Shown: positions 45,211 through 56,099 of the stretch, in pieces | How positions within the stretch are numbered: the stretch's first letter is position 1 | Layout: each line of letters starts with the position of its first letter | Source: Isoetes taiwanensis | Taxonomy: Eukaryota; Streptophyta; Lycopodiopsida; Isoetales; Isoetaceae | Length of the DNA stretch: 64,000 bases | Direction: 5' to 3' | Assembly (NCBI GenBank): GCA_021234155.1 | Contig: JAJEKV010000034.1 | Location: forward strand, 9,687,614-9,751,613 | Notes under the pieces: model-generated | The model's input: the letters and a program-made list of their open reading frames with translations, nothing else | Told to the model about the DNA's origin: nothing | Database searches by the model: none | Made by a program: the position numbers and the translations under genes

Positions 45211-47351
45211 TCAAAGACTCACATTATCCTCCTTGCCATCGATGTCTTTAACAAATTTCTTCACATAATTTATGACATACACACCACAGTCCGAATTATT
45301 GTGCTGTTGGGGAGTTTCTAATGGAATGCAGGGTGCATTATGCAATGCACTTTCCTCATGCCTCCACCTCTTAAACACGCCTGTGAGGAATGCAAGTATG
45401 AATAAGAAATTAGCTTCAATCATAATGCAAAAGATTAAATATTTCGAAGTTAGAGAGGAATACTTACGATTGTCACAAATTTCTCGGGTAGATGCATGCA
45501 AGGGGGCATATGAATCAAGGTGCAGAATGCAAGGGCGTGGCTTTCCAAGCCGAGCACACGCCAGGCCATCAGTCACTAAGATGAAAAGGCTCCAATGGCC
45601 ACTAAGAAATAGCAATTTGAAAGGCAATTAGAATAGATTTAAAACTTAAATAATCAAGTGATCCGAGTTTACCCAAAGATTGACAGAATATAATAGAATT
45701 GTGTCTGCCCGGATCTTCCACCGTGCCCTACCAAACGGGTTGTCGTGGATGAGCTTGGCAACCGCTCATAAGCCCCCGCCAACCCGCCTTGCTTCCATTC
45801 AAGAACACCTGAATGCAAAGCAGGATGCAAGAACACATGATGGCACCTTTTCTCGATTGGAATTGAGCGCATTACCCCTGCATAAACCAATTGAGCAATT
45901 GAGTGCAATGAAAAACTGAAATTGAAGAAACTTAAGAACTTAAAACTTACAGGAGATAAGAACCAATGCAATCCGAGTCCACATCGCCTCCGCATCCCCG
46001 AGGCCGAGAAGGGATTGTCATAAATTTTAGGGCCTCGGCTTCTTGGATGTAAACTCGACATTTGTCGACTTGCTGCCCACCTTGATGAAGGGGCTCTCAA
46101 CCACCACAGGGAAATTTAATGTGAAGGGCACCCGCCATCGATCGGCATCAACACCTCTTTGGTAGTCCAAAACGTAATCGAAAATGTGGATCGACGTAGT
46201 ACAAATGATACAAAGATAATCTTGCCGGGCTTGGGAATATTATCTTCGAGCTCGGTTTCAAAGCCAGGATCCGGTTAGCGGCCATGAATTGATGGATTTA
46301 GGAGGAGGTTTTGGGGTTTTGGATCCGCACGATGCCTCCGAGAATTTTTTGGGCCCGGCTTTGGCAACATGTGTTTAGGCAAAGGGGCAGCTTTTAGGCA
46401 AAGGGCAGGTTTAGGCAAAGGGGACGAATGCTTACCCGCTCCCCGCAGCCACCTCCTCGCCACATCATCGGGCCCAATTGGCTTTGCTCCCGCTCTTTGG
46501 TTAGTGGAGGCCAAAGCTCATCATCGAGATTAAATTTTTGGTGCTCGCCGATCCGTGCCTTTATCTCCTCGACCGCAATTGTTGGCTTTCCAATTCACTT
46601 GCTTTCTTCCTCTGCAGACTGTAAATTAATGAAGGCTTCTCTTTGGCTCTTATCGAGAAGACCCATTTCAATTTGCTCATCGGCCACCACTCCAAAGATG
46701 TCTCCGCCCCCTCGCAATTTTTGGTGAGGTTGTGGGCATATTTATAGTCCGGATCCATGCTTTCGCCACGTAAAACCTTTGCATAACTCCTCTTCTTCCG
46801 ATTGGCATTCGCCTTGGCGGGCTCAAAGATTGGGCAAATGAATACGGTTTGGGATCCTCCCCGGCGCATCAGGAACCCGCCACCTATCAACCAAGGCATG
46901 CACTCGAAACATGTGATTTTCGAGCTCAACCTTCCTTGAGTAACTTTTGGTGCAGTCATCAACTAAGCACTTCCATCTCTTTGCCGGTGATCGTAGAATC
47001 GTGAATCGGGGGCTCTTCGTTCAAGTAACGCGCATCAGGCTCGTCTATGACAACACCCTCCTTTACTGGCCCCCCTTCCTCATTCAAATCGCCCAGCAGT
47101 TGAGCGTCCACAGAAGCTCGTTCTTTCACCTCCTCCTCTGTATTCTTCCCCACCGCCGATTTTTCCTCCCCTTCATCCAATTTTTGTTGCCCTGACGGCT
47201 TCGGGGACTCCACCTCGGCATCCGAATCCGCTTCACTGTGCAGGACGTCTGGAATCTGGAATGCATATGAAGCAGCGCCGTCAAGACAAAGATTCTCGCC
47301 AAAACTGGTGTTGAGGCTGACTTCCAGGTTTAAGGATTCGTCCATCTGCAA
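45211..47351 (-). pseudogene. MULE-A Ulp1-like cysteine protease (C48), probably decayed
   Basis: A SUMO-protease-type fold on the minus strand. The catalytic set is visible: His in GHWSLFIL (45595-45597), Asp in CILHLDSYAP (45514-45516), Gln in ETPQQHNNSDCG and Cys in SDCGVYVINYVKKF (45286-45288). An intron with donor GTAAGT and an acceptor ending CACAG separates the Asp and Cys exons (about 45468-45381). Upstream, on the same strand, 47351-46959 encodes an acidic N-terminus starting MQMDESLNLEVSLNTSFGEN, and 46962-46561 a basic region (ANRKKRSYAKVLRGESMD). The frame changes between these blocks without clear splice sites, so parts are probably broken. The right terminal array lies about 350 bp upstream. 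Confidence 0.8.
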
Positions 47352-47789
47352 GCCACAGTAAGATTTAGTAAAGAATAGTAGGAAATAGTAAAAAACTTGA
47401 TATAACAGATCGAAGGGTCGATTTTACCTCGCTATTGCCGTTAATACAGGAGGTAAACGTATGTAAACGACTTCCGCAGCGCTAATGGTGCCGTCGCCCG
47501 ACAAAAACCACTGTGCACAGAGGAATCCGGTAGCGCCCACCGCGAGAGTTCTGCGCCCAGACTTGGACTCTTCGAAATCGACGGAGTGCTCTGCCGCCCT
47601 CCGGTATCCCAAGGTCCTACGTGGCGGACGGGGATTGGCCACGTACACAGCATTAATGGCCTGTCCGAATTTAATTTTAAAATTAAAGTTGCCGGCCGCT
47701 TCGATCCCGGAGGGCGTGATAAATCACGGATCTAATGGTCGATTGCCAAGAAGCCTCGGAGTGCATCTAACTACGAGAATAGCTCCCCG

Positions 47790-48980
47790 CCTCCACGCCA
47801 CCATATCGGGATCCGGGAGGAGGAGGGATCGCCACTCGGGATAGCGGCCCGGCTATCGCCCACCCGGGAGGAGGGGGATCCCTGAGGAGGTGATCACCAC
47901 GCGGATAAGCCCCGGCGCTATCGCCCACGGGGATCCCGGAGGAGATGATCACCACGGCGGATAGCGGCCCCGCCAATTATCAGCCATTGGGGGGGATCCC
48001 TGAGGAGGGATCCGCCCCGGTGCCCGGGGATCCCATGGGGGGGAGGGGGATCACCTCGGGCGGATAGGGTCCGCTGGTTAACGCCTTCTGGGCCGGGTGA
48101 CTGGGCCGATAGGGTCCGGATTATCACCCCACTACGGGATCCGGAGGAGGGGATCAGCGTCCGGGTGCCCGGAGATCCCTGAGGAGGGGATCACCTCGGC
48201 GGATAAAGGCCCGGCCAATTATCAGCCACGGGCTGGGTGATCCAGGAGGAGGGGATCCGCCCCGGGTGCCCGGGATCCCGGCGAGGGGATCACCTCTATG
48301 ATAGCGCCCCGCCAAGTTATCAGCCATTAGGGGTGATCCCTTGAGGAGGGGATCCGCTGCCCCGGGTGCCCGGGATCCCGAGGAGGAGGGATCACCCCAT
48401 GGGGATAGGGTCCGCCTGCTAATGCCTCGGGCCGGTGACTGGCCGATAGGGTCCGGCCGTTATCAGCCACGGCGGGTGATCCCCTGAGGAGGGATCCGGC
48501 CCCGGTGCCCGGGGATCCCGGAGGAGGGGATCACCTCGGCGATAGCGCCGGCCGTTTATCAGCCACTGGCGGGTGATCCCTGAGGAGGGGATCCGCCCCG
48601 GTGCCCGGGATCCCTGAGGAGGGGATCACCGGCGGATAGCGCCCCGCCGCTATCAGCCATTAGGGGTGATCCCGGAGGAGGGGATCCCGTGCCCGGGGTG
48701 CCCGGGATCCGGAGGAGGGGATCACCTCGGCTGGATATCGTCCATGGATAACGCCCATCGACCGTGGGGATCCGGAGGAGGGATCGCGTGGATGATCCGG
48801 GTGAGGGGGATCTCCGAGGCGCTGGACGGCCGCTGGGATTGCGGGGGTTTGGACGACGGGATGGTGCGGGCCGACGTGGGCGTCTGCCAGTACCTCTAAG
48901 CGGGGTCTCCCGAACGGACCCGTCGAGGGGAGACCCGGGATCCCGGAGGCCGGTAAATTTATCTCCGGGATCACCGAATC
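47790..48980. repeat. MULE-A right terminal palindrome array
   Basis: An inverted counterpart of 38950-39840. It has GATCCC-N7-GGGATC palindromes and composite units with GGATAGCG..CGCTATC parts and CCCGGGTGCCCGGG blocks. The outermost 110 bases, from GGGAGACCCGGGATCCCGG to GTATCCTGAGCC, mirror the left end closely. Confidence 0.88.
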
Positions 48981-49002
48981 AAGGGTAAAAGTATCCTGAG
49001 CC

Positions 49003-49011
49003 AACCAAAGA
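49003..49011. repeat. MULE-A right target-site duplication
   Basis: AACCAAAGA, identical to 38917-38925. Confidence 0.92.
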
Positions 49012-49405
49012 CATTAGACATCTTTCACTTGCTTCTTGTTGCACCCAACATAGCCTTTCAATAATAATGAATCCTCAAGTTTGCATATGTCATCAAGCAA
49101 TATGGTCTATAAAGTCCAAAATTGTTAACTTTGTCATAATTCATATTGTTTTAACCATAGATTGGATTCCAAAGACTATAACAATCTTTGCTCTGCTAAG
49201 TTGTTCAATGGTTTGACCTGATTCCCTAGTGCCATATTTGAGTAGTAATCTCACCCTTGGAGGCATGAGAGGTTGGCAATTCTATGGTTTTTTATATAAG
49301 TGTTCCACTATGTGTTGTCTCATTGTCAGTCCATCAAGGCAAATGTATGGCTATTTGCAACCACATAAGACAAAGTAGTGCAAAAGCATAGAAGATTTAC
49401 ACATT
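49012..49405. other. host spacer between the two MULEs; no gene
   Basis: About 394 bp of AT-rich sequence without coding signal or palindromes, so both arrays belong to their own elements and not to one shared satellite. Confidence 0.6.
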
Positions 49406-49414
49406 CTAAAACAT
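49406..49414. repeat. MULE-B left target-site duplication
   Basis: CTAAAACAT, 9 bp, repeated exactly at 61126-61134. Confidence 0.88.
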
Positions 49415-49673
49415 GGAACAAAATATTTTTACCCCGGTTATTGTGATTCCTTCGCAAAATATTCCTTGCCGCAGAATCACCAGGCCGCAACCCCGTTATC
49501 CGTACTCGAAGCCCCGTTTTTCGTACCTGACAGGGTCGCTTTCTGGGGATATATACCTTCCGGTGGTATCACAGCGGTATTCTCCCTTGCGACGGAATAT
49601 CCGCCGATCTATTCCACGAGACGGAATCACTACGCAAATGTATTCCTGTGGAAGGTATCACGAAGGATGTGAT

Positions 49674-49905
49674 TATTCCGCCAGACGGAATCACAACCAT
49701 GTTATTCCGCCAGATGGAATCTCTAGTGTCTGATTCCGTAAGATGGAATCACAACAGACGTATCCCGCCAGGTGGAATCACAAGGTGACTATTCCACCGG
49801 ATGGAATAACGACCACGCGATTCCGTCCTGTGGAATCACAAATGTCCGATTCTTCGAGACGGAATCACCACGAATATATTCCGCCAGATAGAATCACAAC
49901 CATGG
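49674..49905. repeat. MULE-B left array: eight 29-bp palindrome units
   Basis: Eight units start at 49674 + 29k (k = 0 to 7). Each is a 19-bp palindrome of the form GATTCC-N7-GGAATC (first base T or G, for example TATTCCGCCAGACGGAATC) and a 10-base linker. Linkers differ (ACAACCATGT, TCTAGTGTCT, ACAACAGACG and so on). Looser units with other spacing precede them from about 49440. Confidence 0.92.
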
Positions 49906-49909
49906 AATA

Positions 49910-50570
49910 AATTACTACTCCTATATTTTAGTGTAGCCAAAATAGGTTTAGCTAAACTACCTTCAAATTGGGGCTAGAAGTTTCTAACACTTGGCTAAAC
50001 TAAATGGATTTTTTTCCATCACACTTTCTTGCTTTTGGCTAAATTTTCACAAAATGGAGAGGCAAATATTAGCCATCACGCGATAGTAATTTGAAAAAAT
50101 CTAAGCATTTTGGCAAAAACATTGAATTTATTGTAAATATATAAATCAAGACACAAACATATATGAACATGTTCAAAAACCTAAAAAAATGGGATTACAT
50201 TGTTCCTTTTATCTAATGCTTCAACTTTGTACTTGGAACAAGAAAGAAAGTGGAAAAAAGAAAGAAAAATATAAACTCTATTTGAAATTTCTTAAAGTTA
50301 GTACATACATTGGTGTTGGATCTCGGGCTAATCTATCCATTTTTCCAAGCCCACTCTATCTTAGGTTTAGCTAATCGATATCCTGATGGATATGTCTGGA
50401 GGTAAAGGTTTGGCTATTCAACCTAAAAACTCACTTGGGCGGCAAAAAAATTGGGCTAAAATTTTCTTTTTTTTGGGCATTTTTTCCATTTACTTTAGCC
50501 GTTTTTCTTGGCAAAACTGCTACAAAATAGCCATTTGGCTAACCTTAGCCGTCATTTTATTCCATGATCA
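49910..50570. other. MULE-B inner AT-rich segment, no gene
   Basis: Sequence with repeated TTAGCC/GGCTAAA-type words. The 50189-50374 and 50386-50742 frames lack motifs. It separates the terminal array from the transposase-proximal array. Confidence 0.5.
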
Positions 50571-50581
50571 CAACAACATGG

Positions 50582-50990
50582 CTATTCCGCTGGATGGAAT
50601 CACGACCATGGATTCAGCCCCGTGGAATCACAACTGCGCGATTCTGCGAGATGGAATCACGCCGAATGCATTCCGCCCGACGGTATCACAACAGCGCTAT
50701 TCCGTGAGACAGAATCACAGTTCAGTGATTCCGTCGAATTGAATCAATCCGGAGCGATTCTGCCGGATGGAATCATTCCTCCCTGATTCCGCCAGATGGA
50801 ATCACTCCTCCATGATTCCGCAGGATAGAATCACTCCCCAGGTGATTCCGATACAGGTGACTCCGACACAGGTGATTCCGCAGGACGACAGGTGGATGCA
50901 TCCGGTTCGTTCGCGGAAACCGGTTGACGGACATTGTGGCGTCGTGAGTTCGTCCGGCCTGCGGACGTAAGTGTTTCGATTCCACCGGAC
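50582..50990. repeat. MULE-B array upstream of the transposase
   Basis: Eight units at 50611 + 29k (k = 0 to 7) keep the 19-bp GATTCC-N7-GGAATC palindrome and a 10-base linker (ACAACTGCGC, ACGCCGAATG, ACAACAGCGC and so on). One unit sits 28 bases before this block, and looser units continue to about 50990. The array ends about 75 bases before the transposase start codon, so it probably includes its promoter. Confidence 0.92.
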
Positions 50991-51062
50991 GGAATCACCT
51001 GCGTACGTTTGGCACTGGAACTCCTCGATCACAGTGGCCAGGAGTCCTCAGCGGAGCTTGTC

Positions 51063-53539
51063 ATGGACCTCGAAGAGAAGATTGAGCAGGCAAGTGCCTG
51101 GAACACTTTCCAGTTCCATCTCTTTGTTGTGGCTAAGCTCTAATTACGCTTCTTGTGGCAGGTGCAAGCAGAGATTTGGCAAACAAACCCTGCAGAAGGG
51201 CATTTTGACCACAGTCGGCTACCCTGGACGGTTCTAGAGCACCAGGGTCCTGATCTGGATGGAGGAGGCACTCAATTGGTGTGGGTTTCCTATATTCCCA
51301 CCTCACGAGTCCCGGATTTCATTGCTGGGGAGCAAAAAAATGGGGATGCACCCTGCAACTTCTATATAAGAAGCTCTCAAATGAATAAGGGGCTATCAAA
51401 ACCAGGCATCCGGACATATCTTTCTCTGAAAAGGTATGCAGTTCTTTAGTTTTGTAGATTACACATGGAAATTAAAGCATGGCTGATTCATCCTCAATGG
51501 TGGAAAGCAGGTACTGGTGTAGTTTTGGGCCCCAAGACAATTCTGGGAACACCCATGTTGTGGAAGATCGACCTCCTCCTCCAGGGGTTAGGAGGAGGAG
51601 GGTTCAAAGGGGGGAGAGTGTTAGAAGGGGATGCCAATGTCATTTCACTCTGAGACAGCTCTACCTTCTTCCGGAAACCACTCAAATTACCTACCACAAA
51701 TGGGATCATGTGAACCAGCAAGGTCAAATTTGCCACGGTAAAGCTTTAGCTGCTGAGAAAGGGTTGAGGTATAGGCTGGCTCCGTGGCTCACGGATGAAA
51801 AGAGAGAATGGATCAAACAAAAGCTATTGCATTACATTGCACCTAGAATGGTGATGAATATCCACCAAGAAAGAGTGAGCTTGAAGAAGGAACTACTTGG
51901 TTTGGAGGGGCTTTCGAGAGATGACATGTTAAAGATGCATGAAATCTACAACATTGAGAAGGAAGTGACCCGAAATATTTGGAAGTTGCATGAAGATGAA
52001 GCTACAAGCACTCATATGTGGGTGCAACAACACCTTGACAGTGTATTCCATTATGAGCAAGGTGACATCTTCCAATTGGGGGTTATGACTCCCACCCAAA
52101 GAGGAGCCTTGTTGAGATTTGGAAAGGATAGGGCATTGTGTCTTGACTCCACCTACAAGACAAACGGGATGAGGTAGGGTTGCACCTCTTGCAATTCAAT
52201 GCTCATATAAGATTTTAGCTTCCTTGTTAACATTCTTAAGTTGTGTTGCTATTTTACATTAAAGGTACTACCTCTTCACTATCATTGGATTCGATGAGTA
52301 CTTCAATGGGATGCCTTTGGCTTGGATTATCACGAACTCCCAGAAGAAAGATGCAATTGCAAGATGGCTAGAAGCCATGAAAGTGTGGGTTGAACGCCAT
52401 GACTCAACTTGGAAGCCCTCATGCTTTATCACCGATTCTTGTGATGCCGAAATACATGCAATTAAAAAGGTAACAATGTTTCCACTATGAGCAATTTTAA
52501 GTGGCTCATTTTGCACACTCTAAGAGCATGTGGCATCTCTCTACACTTCAGGTTTACCCTAGCGTGCGCTTGAACCTTTGCATCTGGCACGTGAGAAGAG
52601 ACTGGTTGAAGTGGTTAGTCAAGAACGTGAAGAACAAGGAGATAAGGAACCAAATGTTTAAGGAATTGGGTGAGATCATGTATGGAATCAAGTGTCCCCC
52701 AGGTAACAATGACTATGGAGAGGATTACAATGAGGCAGTTAAAGTAGAAGCTTTGAGAAAGCTGGAAACCCTTAAAGGAAAGTATCCTCAGTATCCCAGA
52801 TTGGCCTCCTACATGAGTCGAGAGTGGACTCGCAATATATGTGAATGGGTGTTGGCCACAAGAATGTTCCCCCATTCAAACCAAGAAACCAATGCTGCAA
52901 TAGAGGGTTGGCACAAGATACTAAAGATGCGCCTGGGCATCTCCAAATCACAACTGAAGGGCAGGAGGATGGACTGGCTACTACATATGCTTTTCAACGA
53001 AGTTGAGGCACATACAACATACGCAAGGTAATTTGCAAAAGATAACGTATTTTGTATATTTACGTGTGCACTAACACACCACGTTGTTTCATTTACAAGC
53101 ACACAGGGGGATGAAAGAGGCTGGTTTTGTCATAAACACATCACAAGAGAAAATTATAGAATCGGCTATTCGAGGGGCGAGGCGCATTCCGGATGATGCA
53201 GTCACCTTTGTAGACCTCGAAGGAGGGGAGGCATATGTCCAGACTCTTGATCTCAACCGCCAACCGTACTTTGTGAGTGGGGCACATAGGAATTGGGCGA
53301 GTTGTGATTGCCCATGGGGTGCCAAAGGTAACCTTTGCAAACACCAAGTTAAGGTTATCCAACTAATGGACAGTTACAGAGAGCAGGACATCTTGAAGGT
53401 TCTAGGTTCCGATTATAGAAATGCAAGTGGTGGCATGGAGCACTTGCGCCCTTGCACACCTGGGGTCCCCCCTGGAGATTCACCTGAAGAGATAGTTAGT
53501 CTACAGGATGACATTCTCCCTATGAAGAAAGTTGGGTGA
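51063..53539 (+). CDS. MULE-B transposase, SWIM type, nearly intact
   Basis: Six exons keep frame: 51063-51089, 51162-51433, 51511-52173, 52265-52469, 52552-53027 and 53107-53539, giving 691 codons. It would cut and join the element ends in the nucleus. The catalytic triad is Asp312 (CLDSTYKTN), Asp378 (FITDSCDAEIHAI) and Glu507 (TNAAIEGWH). Between the second Asp and the Glu lies the CIWH motif typical of MULE transposases. The SWIM zinc finger is CDCPWGAKGNLCKH (Cys614, Cys616, Cys625, His627). N-terminal residues around GCQCHFTLRQLYLLPE may form the DNA-binding part. Intron 1 starts with GC; the others are GT-AG. A TGA at 53537-53539 ends this frame, but the same frame stays open after it to 53842, so the original protein was probably about 100 residues longer. 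The start is the first Met in frame after the array; an earlier start cannot be excluded. Confidence 0.88.
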
Positions 53540-53842
53540 ACCGTAGAGGAAGCTAGGGCCTCACTAGAATCGTGTGTTGCAAGGGTTATGGGACGGGCCT
53601 TCAAGGATCCCAGCCTCCTCATAGCCACAGAGGTGATGATGAGACAAGTCGACACCAGGCTTGAGAGGATGGACGAAGAGGATGGACCAGACACAACTAT
53701 ATCGTCTTTGTCAGTGCTGGAGGAAGAGGAGGCATATGGAACGAGCCTTGCAAGGATGAAACCACTCTTGGAAATAGGGAAGAGGGGGCCAAAGGACAAG
53801 AAACGGAGTTGGAAGGAAGTTGAGATGGAGAGCCTTGCCTAG
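53540..53842 (+). pseudogene. former C-terminal tail of the MULE-B transposase
   Basis: In the same frame as the last exon, right after the TGA: TVEEARASLESCVARVMGRA, DPSLLIATEVMMRQVDTRLE, then an acidic Ser-rich part and KRGPKDKKRSWKEVEMESLA-stop. MULE-A has a matching region after its SWIM finger that ends with a similar WKQVEMEGL-type tail (42790-42830). One CGA-to-TGA change would explain the stop. Confidence 0.7.
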
Positions 53843-53973
53843 ATGGGTTGTAATATCTTGAGTTTTGCACAAATACTACGGTTTTTTATATTTCGAGTTT
53901 AGCACAAGTACTCTATGTAGAAATACTCTGTGTATAAATACCATTTGTAAGTACTCTATGTATAAGTACTCTA

Positions 53974-54310
53974 TGTATAAGTACTCTATTTTGTAAAACT
54001 ACTCGTATAAAGACCATGTGTACAAAATACTGTAAGTATAAATACTCTGTGTACAAATACACAATGTATTAAAACTCTCTGTATAAGTACTCTATTTTGT
54101 AAAACTACTCGTATAAATACCATGTGTACAAAATACTGTAAGTATAAATACTCTGTGTACAAATACACAATGTATTAAAACTCTATGTATAAGTACTCTA
54201 TTTTGTAAAACTACTCGTATAAATACCATGTGTACAAAATACTGTAAGTATAAATACTCTGTGTACAAATACACAACGTATTAATACTCTATGTATAAGC
54301 ACTCTATTTT
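53974..54310. repeat. 106-bp minisatellite, three and a bit copies
   Basis: TTGTAAAACT recurs at 53991, 54097, 54203 and 54309, exactly 106 bases apart. Units consist of short GTATAAATAC and TACTCTATGT words. It lies directly after the transposase gene and may hold its 3' end. The minus-strand 60-codon frames over it are not genes. Confidence 0.92.
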
Positions 54311-54344
54311 GTAAAACCACAATGGTCGAAAGAAATCCCTAAAG

Positions 54345-54560
54345 TCGTCAACTGTCCGGTGGAATCACCAACGGTGATTCCACCGGATGGAATCCCCTCC
54401 GCCATCATTGCATGCCGCAGGCAATGATGCTCCTTCAAGTCAGATGTCAAGTCAGTTGTCTGCCATTCCGAAGGACGGGCAACTGACGCACGCAATGTGT
54501 GGTGATTCCACTAAACGGAATCACAGGTGGTGATTCCACCCCACAGAATCAACCTTCGGC
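54345..54560. repeat. MULE-B inner palindrome sites upstream of the 149-aa ORF
   Basis: Contains GATTCCACCGGATGGAATC (6+7+6) and partly kept sites such as GATTCCACTAAACGGAATC and GATTCCACCCCACAGAATC. It ends about 90 bases before the ATG at 54649. Confidence 0.85.
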
Positions 54561-54648
54561 ATCGGACCAGCACCATCCTCTTAGTATTCACTCATAATTC
54601 TCTGGAAGACGCTCCTGCGAGGCGCTTCGATCTTCGTCTGTTCCAGTC

Positions 54649-55098
54649 ATGGCTGACTGCCCCCCAGTAGCCATACTCGACGGGGTCCTAGTGGTGGACC
54701 TCGGTTTTCTGGAGGCGCTCAAAGATTGCAGGCTCGAGAATCTGCAGGAGCGCCTCCGGAGTCGAGCATTAGTAGACGTCCCGCCCATTCCTGTCGCCAT
54801 ACCTTCGGGACAGGGTTGTGAATGCATCAGGATTCCTGTGAAGGTTTCCAACGTTTCACACATCCCTGGGCACGAGACGCTTCATGAAGAGTGGGCAAAG
54901 AATCTGTTTGCCTACGTCAAGGAAACGGAATTGCCGAAGGAAGAATCTGCTAAATCTGGCCGCAAAGATTCTGCTGGTTCAAAGCCAGTGAAGGTGGAGT
55001 GCAAGGATGAGCCAGATGACGGTGAATTTGCTTTCCCGGTTCCCTGCTGCAAGGACACAAGTTTTGGGAGGGTTGACTGGTCTACCAACAAGGTGTGA
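54649..55098 (+). CDS. MULE-B additional ORF, 149 aa, unknown
   Basis: Begins MADCPPVAILDGVLVVDLGF and ends FGRVDWSTNKV. The middle has a hydrophobic-acidic globular look (ETLHEEWAKNLFAYVKETEL); the C-terminal third is charged and polar. It contains PVKVECKDEPDDGE, in which VKVE fits the sumoylation consensus with acidic residues after it. A GT-AG intron at 55093-55179 (AACAAG, then GTGTGA .. CACGCAG) would replace the last residue with KKRARPSYSA-stop, a short basic stretch that could act as a nuclear signal. The upstream palindrome sites suggest element-driven expression. No family is recognised, and MULE-A has no clear equivalent. Confidence 0.5.
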   Translation: MADCPPVAILDGVLVVDLGFLEALKDCRLENLQERLRSRALVDVPPIPVAIPSGQGCECIRIPVKVSNVSHIPGHETLHEEWAKNLFAYVKETELPKEESAKSGRKDSAGSKPVKVECKDEPDDGEFAFPVPCCKDTSFGRVDWSTNKV

Positions 55099-55379
55099 TT
55101 CATACACCGCTGTTCATTTGATGTTCTGTATTGTTGCTGCAACTAATGTTCTTTATTGCTGCTGCATGAACCACGCAGAAAAAACGAGCCCGCCCCAGTT
55201 ACAGTGCATAGCTCGCGACTATCAATGATGGAGGCCGTCCTTTTTTTGGTTTTTGTTCAGACAGTTCTGTTGATTTTTTATTTCCTGGTAGCTACCTTGC
55301 TGCACGCCTTCTTATGAGAATACAGATTTAAGTTAATTGATGTGCAATCTGAAGATGGCTTCAAATTCTATGCATATTG

Positions 55380-56050
55380 TGAATGTACATATTGTAATTT
55401 TTGATGAGTTTTGCACAATATGAGTAGAATACTATGCATATAGATACTCAATGCACAGAATACTATGTATATAGATACTTTGTGGCCAAATACACAACGT
55501 ATAAACACTCCATGCACAATCACAGAATGTATGAATACTCTTATGTGTACTCTGTGTATAAATACCCTGCGTAGAAATACCGGTATAAATACCTATTATG
55601 AAAAAGATTTGTGTGAATGGTGGTAAATAAATACCGACGATAAATACTATGCAAAATACTATAATGATATATACTATGAGTACAAAACACAATAATCGCA
55701 AATTACTATAGGTTTGGATACTATCTCAGATAAAATACTAAACGATATAAATACCATGTGTAGAAAAAATACCGTAAGTATAAATACGTGTATAAATACC
55801 ATGTGTAGAAATACTCAGATAAATCAAGCAAAGGAGTATACATTTGAATACTATCTCAGTATAAAATACTAAACGATAAATACCATGTGTAGAAAATACC
55901 GTAAGTATAAATACTACGCGGTATAAATACCATGTGTAGAAATACTCTGTATAAATCTGCAAAGGAGTATACATTTGAATACTATCTGTATAAAATACTA
56001 AACGTATAAATGCGTATGGAATCACGTTAAATCCTGCGTATGGAATCACA
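55380..56050. repeat. TATAAATAC-rich minisatellite of MULE-B
   Basis: Irregular tandem words of about 10 bases (GTATAAATAC, CATGTGTAGA, ATACTATG), with longer units of about 110 bases sharing ATACCATGTGTAGAAA and CATTTGAATACTATCT. It is related in wording to the 53974-54310 array. Minus-strand frames (55432-56061) are not genes. Confidence 0.85.
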
Positions 56051-56099
56051 GCCAGAAACATGGAAGCATGATACTGGAGGTACTAACACTTGCACATTG

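Larger units (their letters stand above)
38926..49002 (+). mobile_element. MULE-A: complete Mutator-like element, 10077 bp
   Basis: The left end GGCTCAGGATACTTTTACCC is repeated inverted at the right end, and exact 9-bp duplications flank both. Inverted similarity runs at least 250 bp inward and then merges into arrays of short palindromes (left about 38950-39840, right about 47790-48980). Inside are a broken SWIM-type transposase on the plus strand, a coiled-coil ORF and a Ulp1-like protease on the minus strand, and inner palindrome arrays at 43081-43335 and 44333-44600. MULEs with a transposase plus a Ulp1 gene are known from flowering plants as Kaonashi elements; the gene content here fits that type. 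Confidence 0.92.

Noticed and set aside
49674-50842. CRISPR-like array (constant repeat, variable spacer)
   Set aside because: The 10-base linkers are far too short for CRISPR spacers, the repeat arms are degenerate, no cas genes are present and the setting is a plant transposon.
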